The notes under the pieces were generated by a model. It was given only the letters and a program-made list of their open reading frames with translations. It was not told the origin of the DNA and searched no databases. A stretch of 64,000 nt of DNA from a bacterium (GTDB lineage: Bacteria; Bacillota; Clostridia; Lachnospirales; Lachnospiraceae), in NCBI GenBank assembly GCA_030535455.1, contig JAUNJY010000010.1:15176-79175 (forward strand). The letters are read 5' to 3'. Positions 7,912 through 15,675 of the stretch are shown here, one piece after another; the first letter of the stretch is position 1; each line of letters begins with the position of its first letter. Made by a program: the position numbers and the translations under genes.

Positions 7912-8242
7912 ACCAAGAATGGGCCGCGCGGAGCGGGCAAAACAGTTTATGCCTTTTGATGCATTAAAGGGCTTTCGTGATGCGCTAAAGGAAAAGGAAA
8001 AAATCATCGTTCCTAAAGTGGAGCTATCGGAATATGCAAAAAGCATTTTGGATCGTAAGCTACAGCAGGTGCAGAAAAATGATATTATAACGGTAGTCTA
8101 TTTTGAAAAAATGGAATATTTAAAGGTGACAGGAATGGTATCCAGATTAGACCTGTCGTCTAGATACTTAAAAGTAGTAAATACCAAGATCTCCTTTGAT
8201 GATATTTATGATATCCAGGGAGATAAGGTAAAAGAAGAATAA
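7901..8242 (+). CDS. yolD: YolD-like protein, partner of the Y-family polymerase
   Basis: The 113-residue protein has the YolD-family N-terminal signature RPRMGRAERAKQFMPFDALK, then a small beta domain. YolD proteins are co-encoded with UvrX/YqjW polymerases and are thought to act with them, in the way UmuD acts with UmuC. The GTG start overlaps the end of the polymerase gene by 11 bases, indicating translational coupling. A strong terminator follows. Confidence 0.85.
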   Translation: MENRPRMGRAERAKQFMPFDALKGFRDALKEKEKIIVPKVELSEYAKSILDRKLQQVQKNDIITVVYFEKMEYLKVTGMVSRLDLSSRYLKVVNTKISFDDIYDIQGDKVKEE

Positions 8243-8262
8243 CGAATGAGTGATATCTGTTT

Positions 8263-8308
8263 AAAAAGCAGTCAAGACCATCAAGAAAGTGGTTTTGACT
8301 GCTTTTTC
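8263..8308 (+). terminator. Rho-independent terminator of the polymerase operon
   Basis: AAAAAGCAGTCAAGACCA (8263-8280) pairs with TGGTTTTGACTGCTTTTT (8290-8307). The T-run is shared with the first stem of the downstream structured repeat. Confidence 0.9.
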
Positions 8309-8461
8309 ATGTTATACAAATTGTGCTTGCAATCCCCTATAGCATAAAAAGAACTTTAAAAAACGGGTGCAGAATGTACACTCACCTGAAAGATAGATGT
8401 CACTGCCGCAACCAGGTTCGGCACGGACAAAGTGTATTCTTCCTCAAGATTGAGGGCAGGG
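8303..8461 (+). repeat. Terminator-linked structured repeat, copy A
   Basis: The terminator U-tract TTTTT (8303-8307), then ATG-T-TATA (8309-8316), pairs with TATA-G-CAT-AAAAA (8338-8350), with an inner ATTGT/GCAAT hairpin. The core carries ACACTCAC, CAGGTTCGGCACGG and ACAAAGTGT and ends in GATTGAGG. It is the most diverged of the four complete cores. The remaining bases to 8612 hold no recognised gene; they lead to the DUF2087 gene. Confidence 0.7.
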
Positions 8462-8612
8462 GAGCAGAGCTTGGCATGTGGAAGACGCATTGTTCTTAAT
8501 CCGGACTAAGATTTACTTGCAATAAACAAAATTAAAAAGTGTTTGCTATACAGTAGACAAAATGAAAAAACAGAGCTACAATAATAGAAAATAATGGAAA
8601 GGATATAACGAG

Positions 8613-9365
8613 ATGATTTGGAATTATGAGCTAGATGAAATTACAAAAGGCTTTCATGAGGAAAAGGATGCTTACCGTTGCGTGATATGTCAGAAAACAT
8701 TTGAAAAGGGACGAATTTATAAGCATGACGAGGTGTTATATGATGCCGTGGGAGCAGTAAAACAGCATGGAAAGTCTGTACATGGCACAATTGCATCATA
8801 TTTATTAAGCCAGGAATTAAGCGTTACAGGTCTGACGGAAATACAACGAAGACTCTTAGAGCTATTATTAGAGGGAAAGTCAGATAAGGAAGTCGGCAAA
8901 GAGCTTGGTATTGCCCAGTCCACGGTGCGAAACCATAGATTTAAGTTACGTGAAAAAGAAAAGCAGGCAAAATTATTTTTGGCATTGATGGCATCTTTAG
9001 AAGAGGAAACAAAGAAATCCATCGTCAAAAGTGATACAGGAACTCTTGAGGAAGTACATAACTTTGCGACAATGGTGGATGACCGATATACAATAACCGA
9101 CCAAGAACGTGCAAAGACCATTGCTACATATATGAATGAAAACGGTGCGTTAAAACAATTTCCTGCAAAAGAAAAAAAGAAGATTATCTTATTAGGCGAG
9201 ATTGTAAAGAATTTTAAACCAAATACTAAGTATTCAGAGGCAGAGGTTGACAAGGTATTAAAACGAATTTTCGAAGAAGATTATCCAACCATACGACGGG
9301 CACTGATCGAATATGGCTTTATGGACCGATCAGTGGATTGCATGGTTTATCAGGTGAAGGAGTGA
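8613..9365 (+). CDS. Regulator with zinc-finger-like N-terminus, LuxR-type HTH and C-terminal DUF2087 domain
   Basis: The 250-residue protein starts with a CxxC-type segment (CVICQKTF, about residue 23) that may bind metal together with a following His/Cys, then a LuxR/GerE-like helix-turn-helix (about 75-115, EIQRRLLELLLEGKSDKEVG and STVRNHRFKLREK), and ends with a DUF2087 domain (about 175-250) with ALKQFPAKEKKKIILL. DUF2087 proteins are probable transcription regulators of unknown ligand. The next gene is a second DUF2087 protein, so the two may act together. No regulon can be assigned. Confidence 0.75.
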   Translation: MIWNYELDEITKGFHEEKDAYRCVICQKTFEKGRIYKHDEVLYDAVGAVKQHGKSVHGTIASYLLSQELSVTGLTEIQRRLLELLLEGKSDKEVGKELGIAQSTVRNHRFKLREKEKQAKLFLALMASLEEETKKSIVKSDTGTLEEVHNFATMVDDRYTITDQERAKTIATYMNENGALKQFPAKEKKKIILLGEIVKNFKPNTKYSEAEVDKVLKRIFEEDYPTIRRALIEYGFMDRSVDCMVYQVKE

Positions 9366-9373
9366 ATGGAAAA

Positions 9374-9652
9374 ATGAGTTTAGAGAACTTTTATGATGCA
9401 GAAGGAAAGCTAAAACAATATCCATCAAAGAGACCAGTCAGACTTTTGGCACTGACTAAAATTGCAAAAAGTTTTATAGCAGGAAAGAAGTATACGGAAA
9501 AAGAAGTGAATGCAGTAATCAGGGAACATATTGCATTTAGTGATGTAGAATTAATTCGTCGAGAAATGTTTCAATATAAGATTTTGGGAAGATTACGAGA
9601 TGGATCATGTTATTGGATTGAGGAAGATTTTGTCGTACAAGATAATAAATAG
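9374..9652 (+). CDS. Stand-alone DUF2087 protein
   Basis: A 92-residue protein that is almost entirely a DUF2087 domain (LKQYPSKRPVRLLALTKIAK then a Y-T-E-K-E-V-N helix), paralogous to the C-terminal domain of the preceding gene. The ATG at 9374 has an AAGGAG ribosome binding site 11 bases upstream; a GTG at 9362 overlapping the previous stop is possible. It lacks the HTH of its neighbour and may modulate it by heteromer formation (inference). Confidence 0.75.
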   Translation: MSLENFYDAEGKLKQYPSKRPVRLLALTKIAKSFIAGKKYTEKEVNAVIREHIAFSDVELIRREMFQYKILGRLRDGSCYWIEEDFVVQDNK

Positions 9653-9704
9653 ATGAAAAGCAGGAAATACTAACCCTATGTTTTAAAGTTCCTTGGAGGT
9701 AATT

Positions 9705-11021
9705 ATGAGTAAAGGATTAGAAAAAAACTTAGGGTTCTTAGCGGCATTTTCCACAGTTGTAGGACTTGTAATTGGATCAGGTGTTTTTTTTAAGCCACAG
9801 GCAATTTATTCTGCGACCAATGGAGCTCCTGGATTGGGAATATTGGCATGGATCATCGGTGGCCTGATCACCATAGCCGGCGGACTTACTGCAACTGAAG
9901 TATCTGCAGCCATTCCTAAGACCGGAGGTATGATGATCTATATTGAAGAAATCTATGGCAAACGCTATGGTTTCTTAACAGGATGGATGCAGACGGTGTT
10001 ATTCTTCCCTGGTACTCTTGCAGCATGTGCGGTTATTTTTGCACAGCAGGCTGTAGAGCTTCTGGGAATTACGACAAATGTAAGAGTATCAGTATTATTA
10101 ATTGCAGTTGGCCTCATATTGATTATTGCAGTATTTAATGTGATTGGCTCCTCTTTTGGTGGCTATATTCAGACAATTGCTACCATTGGTAAGCTTGTTC
10201 CGCTGGCACTAATCATTATTTTTGGATTTTTAAAAGGTAACAGCACATCAATCTTTCGTCCAATGACTGGACCTGGGGTAACACTTACAACTACATTGGG
10301 CCAAGTCTTGATTGCAACTTTATTTGCATATGATGGATGGATCAATGTTGGTGCCATTGCAGGAGAAATGAAAAATCCTGGAAAGGATCTGCCAAAGGCA
10401 ATCGTAGGAGGACTTGCATTGGTAATGGCGGTCTACCTGGCGATCAATGTTGCTTATTTATGGGTAGTTCCAGCAAGCGAACTGGCAACAGTCACTTCAC
10501 CTGCCTCCTTGGTAGCCACAAAGCTATTTGGTAATATTGGCGGTAAGATTATTTCCGTTGGTATCTTGATTTCTGTATTTGGTACTGCAAACGGATATGT
10601 ACTGACCGGCTCAAGAGTACCTTATGCATTGGCAAAGGAAGGCCTTATGCCTGCCAGCAAGGTATTTGCAAAAGTAAATAAGGGAAGTGCTCCTTATAAT
10701 ACCATTTGGCTAGTTGCGATTCTTGCATGTCTCTATGCATTGACAGGACAGTTTAACTTATTGACAGACTTAACAATTTTTGTGGTATGGGTATTTTATG
10801 TATTGACTTTTATTGGGGTCATGCTTCTTAGAAAACAAAAGCCGGATCTTCCTAGGCCATACAAGGTGCCATTATATCCGGTAATACCAATTTTGGCGAT
10901 TTTAGGAGGATTGTTCGTAGTAGTCAATCAGATCATCACATCACCGCTGATTTCCATTGGGGGTATTATCATTACTCTAATTGGTCTTCCAGTTTACTCA
11001 ATAATTAAGAAAAATAAATAG
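9705..11021 (+). CDS. APC-family amino acid permease
   Basis: The 438-residue protein has about 12 hydrophobic segments. The first carries the APC signature VGLVIGSGVFFKP (unwound TM1 that binds the amino-acid backbone) and TM6 carries LFAYDGWINVGAIAGEMKNP. It resembles SteT/YkbA-type serine/threonine or LAT-like exchangers; the exact substrate is open. The ATG at 9705 is preceded by TTGGAGGT; the in-frame TTG at 9693 lies inside that ribosome binding site and is rejected. The gene is monocistronic with its own terminator. Confidence 0.85.
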   Translation: MSKGLEKNLGFLAAFSTVVGLVIGSGVFFKPQAIYSATNGAPGLGILAWIIGGLITIAGGLTATEVSAAIPKTGGMMIYIEEIYGKRYGFLTGWMQTVLFFPGTLAACAVIFAQQAVELLGITTNVRVSVLLIAVGLILIIAVFNVIGSSFGGYIQTIATIGKLVPLALIIIFGFLKGNSTSIFRPMTGPGVTLTTTLGQVLIATLFAYDGWINVGAIAGEMKNPGKDLPKAIVGGLALVMAVYLAINVAYLWVVPASELATVTSPASLVATKLFGNIGGKIISVGILISVFGTANGYVLTGSRVPYALAKEGLMPASKVFAKVNKGSAPYNTIWLVAILACLYALTGQFNLLTDLTIFVVWVFYVLTFIGVMLLRKQKPDLPRPYKVPLYPVIPILAILGGLFVVVNQIITSPLISIGGIIITLIGLPVYSIIKKNK

Positions 11022-11030
11022 ATATAAAAA

Positions 11031-11074
11031 AGAGGACATACGGATTTAAAATGCAAAAATCGTATGTCTTCTTT
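11031..11074 (+). terminator. Rho-independent terminator of the permease gene
   Basis: AGAGGACATACGGAT pairs with ATCGTATGTCTTCT (one bulge and one G-T pair) followed by TTG. Confidence 0.75.
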
Positions 11075-11148
11075 GCATTCTCTTTTTATCTATGATACGA
11101 TACAAAAACAGAACATACATTCTGAATACAATAGAAAAGGAAAGACTG

Positions 11149-11748
11149 ATGACAGGTAAGACACATTTAACAGTAGGAACAGCATCGGCATTAGTTTTTA
11201 CTAAACCACAAACGCTTAAGGAACTTACTTTATGCATTGGTGTTGCAGCAATAGGCTCCTTAATCTGCGATATTGATGTGAAGACAACCAAGTCACATAA
11301 GACAGCAGATCGGATCATTCCATTATCCATAATTGCTGCAGTACTTTGCTGGTATATGGAGTATCGTTATTCCCTTGGGATTTTTGACAGTTTTAAAAGA
11401 GACAGCAATATTGCTCGTCTGATGTTGGGATTTGCAGCATTTTTAGTAATCTGCTGGTTCGGAAAAGAGCAGCCACATCGTTCTTTTATGCATTCCATTT
11501 TGGCATGTCTTTTGCTGACTGGAGCTGTATATGTTATGTTTCCCGCAGTGGCAGAATACTTTGGCATTGCAATGGCATCTCATATGATCATTGATACGTT
11601 GAACTATAAAAATGTAAAGTTACTCTACCCACTAAAAACTGGAGTTAGCTTTAACGTATGTCATGCAAAAGGACCCATTAACAATTATGTGGGATATGCC
11701 GGTATGATTGTGATTGTGCTAGAAGGCATACTATTTTTTAATTTTTAA
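11149..11748 (+). CDS. YdjM/DUF457-type membrane metal-dependent hydrolase-like protein
   Basis: The 199-residue membrane protein opens with MTGKTHLTVGTASALVF, the family's G-x-T-H-xxx-G motif, followed by CDIDVKTTKSH and PHRSFMHSI. These conserved His/Asp positions are the basis for the hydrolase label, but no substrate is established. About five membrane segments. The start at 11149 is used because AAAGGAAAGACTG precedes it and because the family begins there. In E. coli the ydjM homologue is LexA-controlled; no such site is visible here. Confidence 0.8.
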   Translation: MTGKTHLTVGTASALVFTKPQTLKELTLCIGVAAIGSLICDIDVKTTKSHKTADRIIPLSIIAAVLCWYMEYRYSLGIFDSFKRDSNIARLMLGFAAFLVICWFGKEQPHRSFMHSILACLLLTGAVYVMFPAVAEYFGIAMASHMIIDTLNYKNVKLLYPLKTGVSFNVCHAKGPINNYVGYAGMIVIVLEGILFFNF

Positions 11749-11769
11749 GCAATAAAAATCGTTTTCTGT

Positions 11770-11832
11770 AAAAATGATAGGAAGTATCTTAAGTAGAGGG
11801 GAAACTCGAAAAAGCTGCTTCCTATTATTTTT
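11770..11832 (+). terminator. Terminator of the ydjM-like gene
   Basis: AAAAATGATAGGAAG (11770-11784) pairs with CTTCCTATTATTTTT (11818-11832) with one mismatch; the long loop contains a smaller stem. The next 290 bases are AT-rich leader and promoter of the phn operon. Confidence 0.75.
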
Positions 11833-11995
11833 GTTCCATTTTACATAGACAACTATAAAAGTAATAGCAAAACGAACAAAAATAATGGAAATTATGTGGA
11901 TAATTATGCTATAAAATTAACAATGTTGCAAATATTACAAAAAATATTAACAATTTATACAAATCGAAAAAAAAAGATAGAAATGAATGAATAAG

Positions 11996-12038
11996 TTTGA
12001 TATTATCAAATTGAACAAACAAAATGTGATACTATGTT
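11996..12038 (+). promoter_or_regulatory. Candidate promoter and 15-bp palindromic operator of the phn-type operon
   Basis: TTTGATATTATCAAA (11996-12010) is a perfect palindrome directly abutting a -35 like TTGAAC (12011-12016); a TATGTT (12033-12038) follows after 16 bases. The transcript would start about 75 bases before the ATG. The palindrome position suggests repression or activation at the -35 region. Confidence 0.45.
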
Positions 12039-12120
12039 ACTTAAAACGACAATTACAAAAAAAGAACTCGTATCATTGGGTAACACATTATTTTGAGAGT
12101 ATCGAAGGAGAGAATTAAAT

Positions 12121-13170
12121 ATGATGAAGAGATTTATCGCGTTATCTTTAACAGTTGCACTATGTGCAGCAACATTTGTTGGGTGTGGAAAGAAAAGTAC
12201 AGAGACAGTTGATGAAAATGGAAACAAAGTAATTGACAAATTATCAGTATACTTCGTACCTTCTAAGGATCCAGATGAAATCGTAACAGCAACAGAACCT
12301 TTAAAGACATTATTAAAAGATGAACTTTTAAACGAAGGTTATAATGTTGGAGCAATTGATATTTCAGTTGGTACAAGCTATGAAGCAGTAGGGGAAGCAC
12401 TTTCTTCAGGAACTGCTGATATCGGTTTAATTCCAGGTGGAACTTATGTTTTATATGATGACGGTGCAGATGTTATCTTAACTGCAACGAGAGCTGGTCT
12501 TAGCAAAGATTCTGACAATGCAAAAGACTGGAATGACGGAAAAGCAACAGAAAAAGCAGATACACAAGCAGCTTCTTATCGTTCTTTAATTATTGCTGGA
12601 CCAACTGAAAAAGGTCAAGCATTAGCAGCAAAAGTAAATTCTGGCGAAGAATTAACTTGGGACGATTTAAATGGTGTTAACTGGAGTGTTATGTCATCCT
12701 CTTCACCAGCAGGTTATATTTACCCTTCTCTTTGGTTACAAGACAAATACCAAAAAGGAATTACAGATTTAGCAAGCGTAGTACAATCAGATTCTTACGG
12801 TAGTGCAATGGCTCGTCTTGCATCCGGACAAATTGATGTAATGCTTACTTACGCTGATGCAAGAACAGATTTCGCTGATAAATGGACTAGTGAATACGGC
12901 CGTACAGCTTCAATCTGGGAAGAAACTAATGTAATCGGTGTTACAGCACCAATTTACAATGATACAATTTCTGTAAGTAAGACTTCTAAAGCTATGGATG
13001 AAGATTTAATCAAAGCTCTTCAAGATGCATTTATGAATATTGCACAAACAGAAGAAGGCAAAGAAGTAATCGGAATTTATACACATGAAGGATATAAAGT
13101 TGCGACTTCTGCAGATTATGATGCTGAAAGAGACGCACAAAAATTAATTCAAGAATTAAATGCGAAATAA
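12121..13170 (+). CDS. phnD: Phosphonate-type ABC transporter substrate-binding lipoprotein
   Basis: The 349-residue product has a lipoprotein signal (MMKRFIALSLTVALCAATFVGC, lipobox FVGC with Cys about 22) and the PhnD fold: YFVPSKDPDEI at the start of lobe 1, then GTSYEAVGEALSSGTADIGLIPGG and later SSSPAGYIYPSLWL with the SSxSGY-like anion-binding turn typical of phosphonate/phosphite binding proteins. It captures the ligand outside the membrane for PhnC/PhnE. Two hairpins separate it from phnC, which should keep it expressed above the rest. No C-P lyase genes are in the window, so the ligand may be a phosphonate, phosphite or a phosphate ester. Confidence 0.85.
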   Translation: MMKRFIALSLTVALCAATFVGCGKKSTETVDENGNKVIDKLSVYFVPSKDPDEIVTATEPLKTLLKDELLNEGYNVGAIDISVGTSYEAVGEALSSGTADIGLIPGGTYVLYDDGADVILTATRAGLSKDSDNAKDWNDGKATEKADTQAASYRSLIIAGPTEKGQALAAKVNSGEELTWDDLNGVNWSVMSSSSPAGYIYPSLWLQDKYQKGITDLASVVQSDSYGSAMARLASGQIDVMLTYADARTDFADKWTSEYGRTASIWEETNVIGVTAPIYNDTISVSKTSKAMDEDLIKALQDAFMNIAQTEEGKEVIGIYTHEGYKVATSADYDAERDAQKLIQELNAK

Positions 13171-13182
13171 ATAAGTAATTTC

Positions 13183-13247
13183 AAGAGGGAAGTCATTATG
13201 ATTTGCCCTCTTCGTGCATAGGGACCTAAGGTTCTCTATGCATTTTT
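13183..13247 (+). terminator. Two hairpins between phnD and phnC, probable attenuator
   Basis: AAGAGGG (13183-13189) pairs with CCCTCTT (13206-13212); TGCATAGGGACC (13215-13226) pairs with GGTTCTCTATGCA (13230-13242), followed by TTTTT. The second is terminator-like. Partial termination here would raise binding protein over the membrane components. Confidence 0.65.
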
Positions 13248-13270
13248 CAAGCGATTAGACGGAGGATTTT

Positions 13271-14032
13271 ATGATCGAATTTAAACAGGCATCTAAGACT
13301 TATTCCAATGGAACAAAAGGTCTAGACAACGTATCTTTAACAATTGAACAAGGGGAGTTCGTAGCAATCATCGGTTTATCAGGTGCTGGTAAATCTACAC
13401 TTTTACGTTCTATCAACCGTATGCATGATATTACGGAAGGAAGCCTTGTTGTAAATGGACAGGAAGTAAACAAATTAAAAGGAAAGCAATTACGTCAGTT
13501 CAGAAGAAACGTAGGTATGATTTTCCAATCATTCAACCTAGTAAGCAGAACGACAGTAGTTCGCAATGTTTTGACAGCTAAAGTTCCTGAGATGCCATTT
13601 TGGAGAGTGTTACTAGGAATATTTAAAAAAGCGGATAAGATTGAAGCATTAGAAGCATTAGATAAAGTAGGTATCTTAGATAAAGCCTATATCCGTGCAG
13701 ATCAGCTTTCAGGCGGTCAGCAGCAACGTGTTGCGCTTGCACGTACGCTTGCTCAAAATCCACAAATCTTACTTGCAGATGAACCAGTAGCAGCTCTTGA
13801 TCCAATCACTGCAAAACAAGTAATGGATGATTTTAAAAAGATTAACAAAGAGATGAATATTACTATCATCATCAACATTCACCATGTAGATTTAGCGCTT
13901 GAATATGCAGACCGTATCGTTGGTATCCGCAAGGGTCAAATCGTATATGATGGAAAGTCCGAAGATGTGACACAAGAAGTATTAGATGCAATTTATGGCG
14001 GAAATGTTCCTGATGGTGTGGAGGGCTTATAA
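13271..14032 (+). CDS. phnC: Phosphonate-type ABC transporter ATPase
   Basis: The 253-residue ATPase shows Walker A GLSGAGKS (about residue 35), Q-loop MIFQSFNLV, signature LSGGQQQRVALARTL (about 145), Walker B ILLADEP (about 166) and the H-loop in INIHHVDLA. Full length for PhnC. The ATG follows GGAGGATTTT. Its stop overlaps the permease start by one base (TAATG), so the two are translationally coupled. Confidence 0.9.
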   Translation: MIEFKQASKTYSNGTKGLDNVSLTIEQGEFVAIIGLSGAGKSTLLRSINRMHDITEGSLVVNGQEVNKLKGKQLRQFRRNVGMIFQSFNLVSRTTVVRNVLTAKVPEMPFWRVLLGIFKKADKIEALEALDKVGILDKAYIRADQLSGGQQQRVALARTLAQNPQILLADEPVAALDPITAKQVMDDFKKINKEMNITIIINIHHVDLALEYADRIVGIRKGQIVYDGKSEDVTQEVLDAIYGGNVPDGVEGL

Positions 14033-14853
14033 TGCAGTTGTATGATAAGATTTTTAAACCAAAGAAGATGACGCTCTCCAATGGGAAAGTGGTAGAGGAA
14101 AAATTCACAAGAGTGCCATTAATCCTCTTATTACTTGTTATTGGTTTCTATATTTCTGTTCAGATTACTGGATTTAATTTATCCGTAATTGTAGAACGTG
14201 GTAATGAGTTCTTCATTATTCTGAAAAAAATGTTCCCACCAGATACAAGCTATATGCCTAAAATCTGGGGACCTTTATTTGATACAATCAAAATGTCACT
14301 TTTAGGTTCTTTTGTCGGATCCGTAGTAGCAATTCCATTTGCAATCCTTGCATCAAGCAATATTGTGAAAAACAGAGTTGTTTTAAGCATTACGCGTATT
14401 TTCCTTAGTATTGTACGTACATTGCCAACATTAGTATATGCATTAATCGCAACATATATTTTTGGCTTAGGTACTATGGCTGGTACTTTTGCAATTGCTG
14501 TATTTACCTTTGCTTATGTAGGAAAACAGCTGTATGAATTAATCGAGACAGCAAACATGGGTGCATATGAAGCAATGGAATCCATGGGTACTAAAAAATT
14601 ATCATCCTTTGTTGTTGCAATCGCTCCACAAGTAATGCCATCTTATATCTCAACATGCTTATTCTGTTTAGAAGGTAACGTTAGATATGCATCCATTCTT
14701 GGATATGTTGGTGCAGGTGGTCTTGGTCTGATCATGCAGGAAAAAATCGGCTGGAGAGAATATAGCAGCGTAGGTATGATCCTTGTTACGTTATTCCTTT
14801 CTGTTTTCGTAATCGAAGCAATCAGTAATGCAATCCGTAAGAGACTAGTATAG
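14032..14853 (+). CDS. phnE: Phosphonate-type ABC transporter permease, first subunit
   Basis: A 273-residue permease with about six membrane spans. The EAA loop that docks on PhnC is visible as EAMESMGTKKLSSFVVAIAP (about 180-200), and the C-terminal segment has NVRYASILGYVGAGGLG, which is typical of PhnE. The first residue overlaps the phnC stop. The second PhnE-like gene follows 12 bases later, so the pore is likely a heterodimer. Confidence 0.85.
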   Translation: MQLYDKIFKPKKMTLSNGKVVEEKFTRVPLILLLLVIGFYISVQITGFNLSVIVERGNEFFIILKKMFPPDTSYMPKIWGPLFDTIKMSLLGSFVGSVVAIPFAILASSNIVKNRVVLSITRIFLSIVRTLPTLVYALIATYIFGLGTMAGTFAIAVFTFAYVGKQLYELIETANMGAYEAMESMGTKKLSSFVVAIAPQVMPSYISTCLFCLEGNVRYASILGYVGAGGLGLIMQEKIGWREYSSVGMILVTLFLSVFVIEAISNAIRKRLV

Positions 14854-14865
14854 GAGGCCCCAAAA

Positions 14866-15675
14866 GTGAAAGAAACTATTTTAGAAAAATATAATAAAGA
14901 ACCAAAACGATGGGGATACAACCTTGCAGTTGCAGTAGTTGTTGTATTACTTATGTTATGGTCCTCTTCAACTGTTCAGTTAAATACAATTGAAAAGGGT
15001 GGGCTTACTGTTACGAAGAACATCATTGCGGGTATTCTTCATCCAGATACAAAACTGTTATTTAACTTTACATCATCAGGCGTTGCTTACTTGTTATTAG
15101 AAACGGTATGTATCGCATTTTTAGGAACAATCGTGGGTGCAATTCTTGCAATTCCACTATCCTTTATTTCAGCATCTAACCTTGTGCCGAAACCAGTGGC
15201 ATGGGTAGGCCGTTTATTCATTATGGCAGTTCGTACAATTCCAGCATTTATCTATGGTTTAATGTTTATCCGTGTTACAGGACCAGGTGCATTTGCAGGT
15301 CTTTTAACTATGTCAGTATGCTCCATCGGTATGGTATCGAAGATGTTTATCGAGTATATTGAAGACTTAGATACTAAGATCTTAGAGTCTTTAGATGCAG
15401 CAGGATGTACAATGTTCCAAAAGATCCGTTATGGTATCTTACCTCAGTTATTCCCAGACTTCGTTTCCACTTTGATCTATCGTTTTGATATGAACCTTCG
15501 TGATGCGGCAGTATTAGGATTAGTTGGTGCAGGTGGTATCGGTGCTCCATTAATCTTCGCCATGAATGCTTACAAATGGAATGAAGTTGGTTCCATCTTA
15601 TTAGGCTTATTACTCTTAATTTTCGTAATCGAATTTATTTCTACGAAAATTCGTGTAAAGCTTGCTAGAGGTTAA
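14866..15675 (+). CDS. phnE: Phosphonate-type ABC transporter permease, second subunit
   Basis: The 269-residue permease is paralogous to its upstream neighbour: EAA loop ESLDAAGCTMFQKIRYGILP and C-terminal NLRDAAVLGLVGAGGIGAP. GTG start with AGGAGG ribosome binding site 7 bases upstream. The stop overlaps the ATG of the following nucleotidase gene by one base, so the nucleotidase is translated together with the transporter. Confidence 0.85.
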   Translation: MKETILEKYNKEPKRWGYNLAVAVVVVLLMLWSSSTVQLNTIEKGGLTVTKNIIAGILHPDTKLLFNFTSSGVAYLLLETVCIAFLGTIVGAILAIPLSFISASNLVPKPVAWVGRLFIMAVRTIPAFIYGLMFIRVTGPGAFAGLLTMSVCSIGMVSKMFIEYIEDLDTKILESLDAAGCTMFQKIRYGILPQLFPDFVSTLIYRFDMNLRDAAVLGLVGAGGIGAPLIFAMNAYKWNEVGSILLGLLLLIFVIEFISTKIRVKLARG

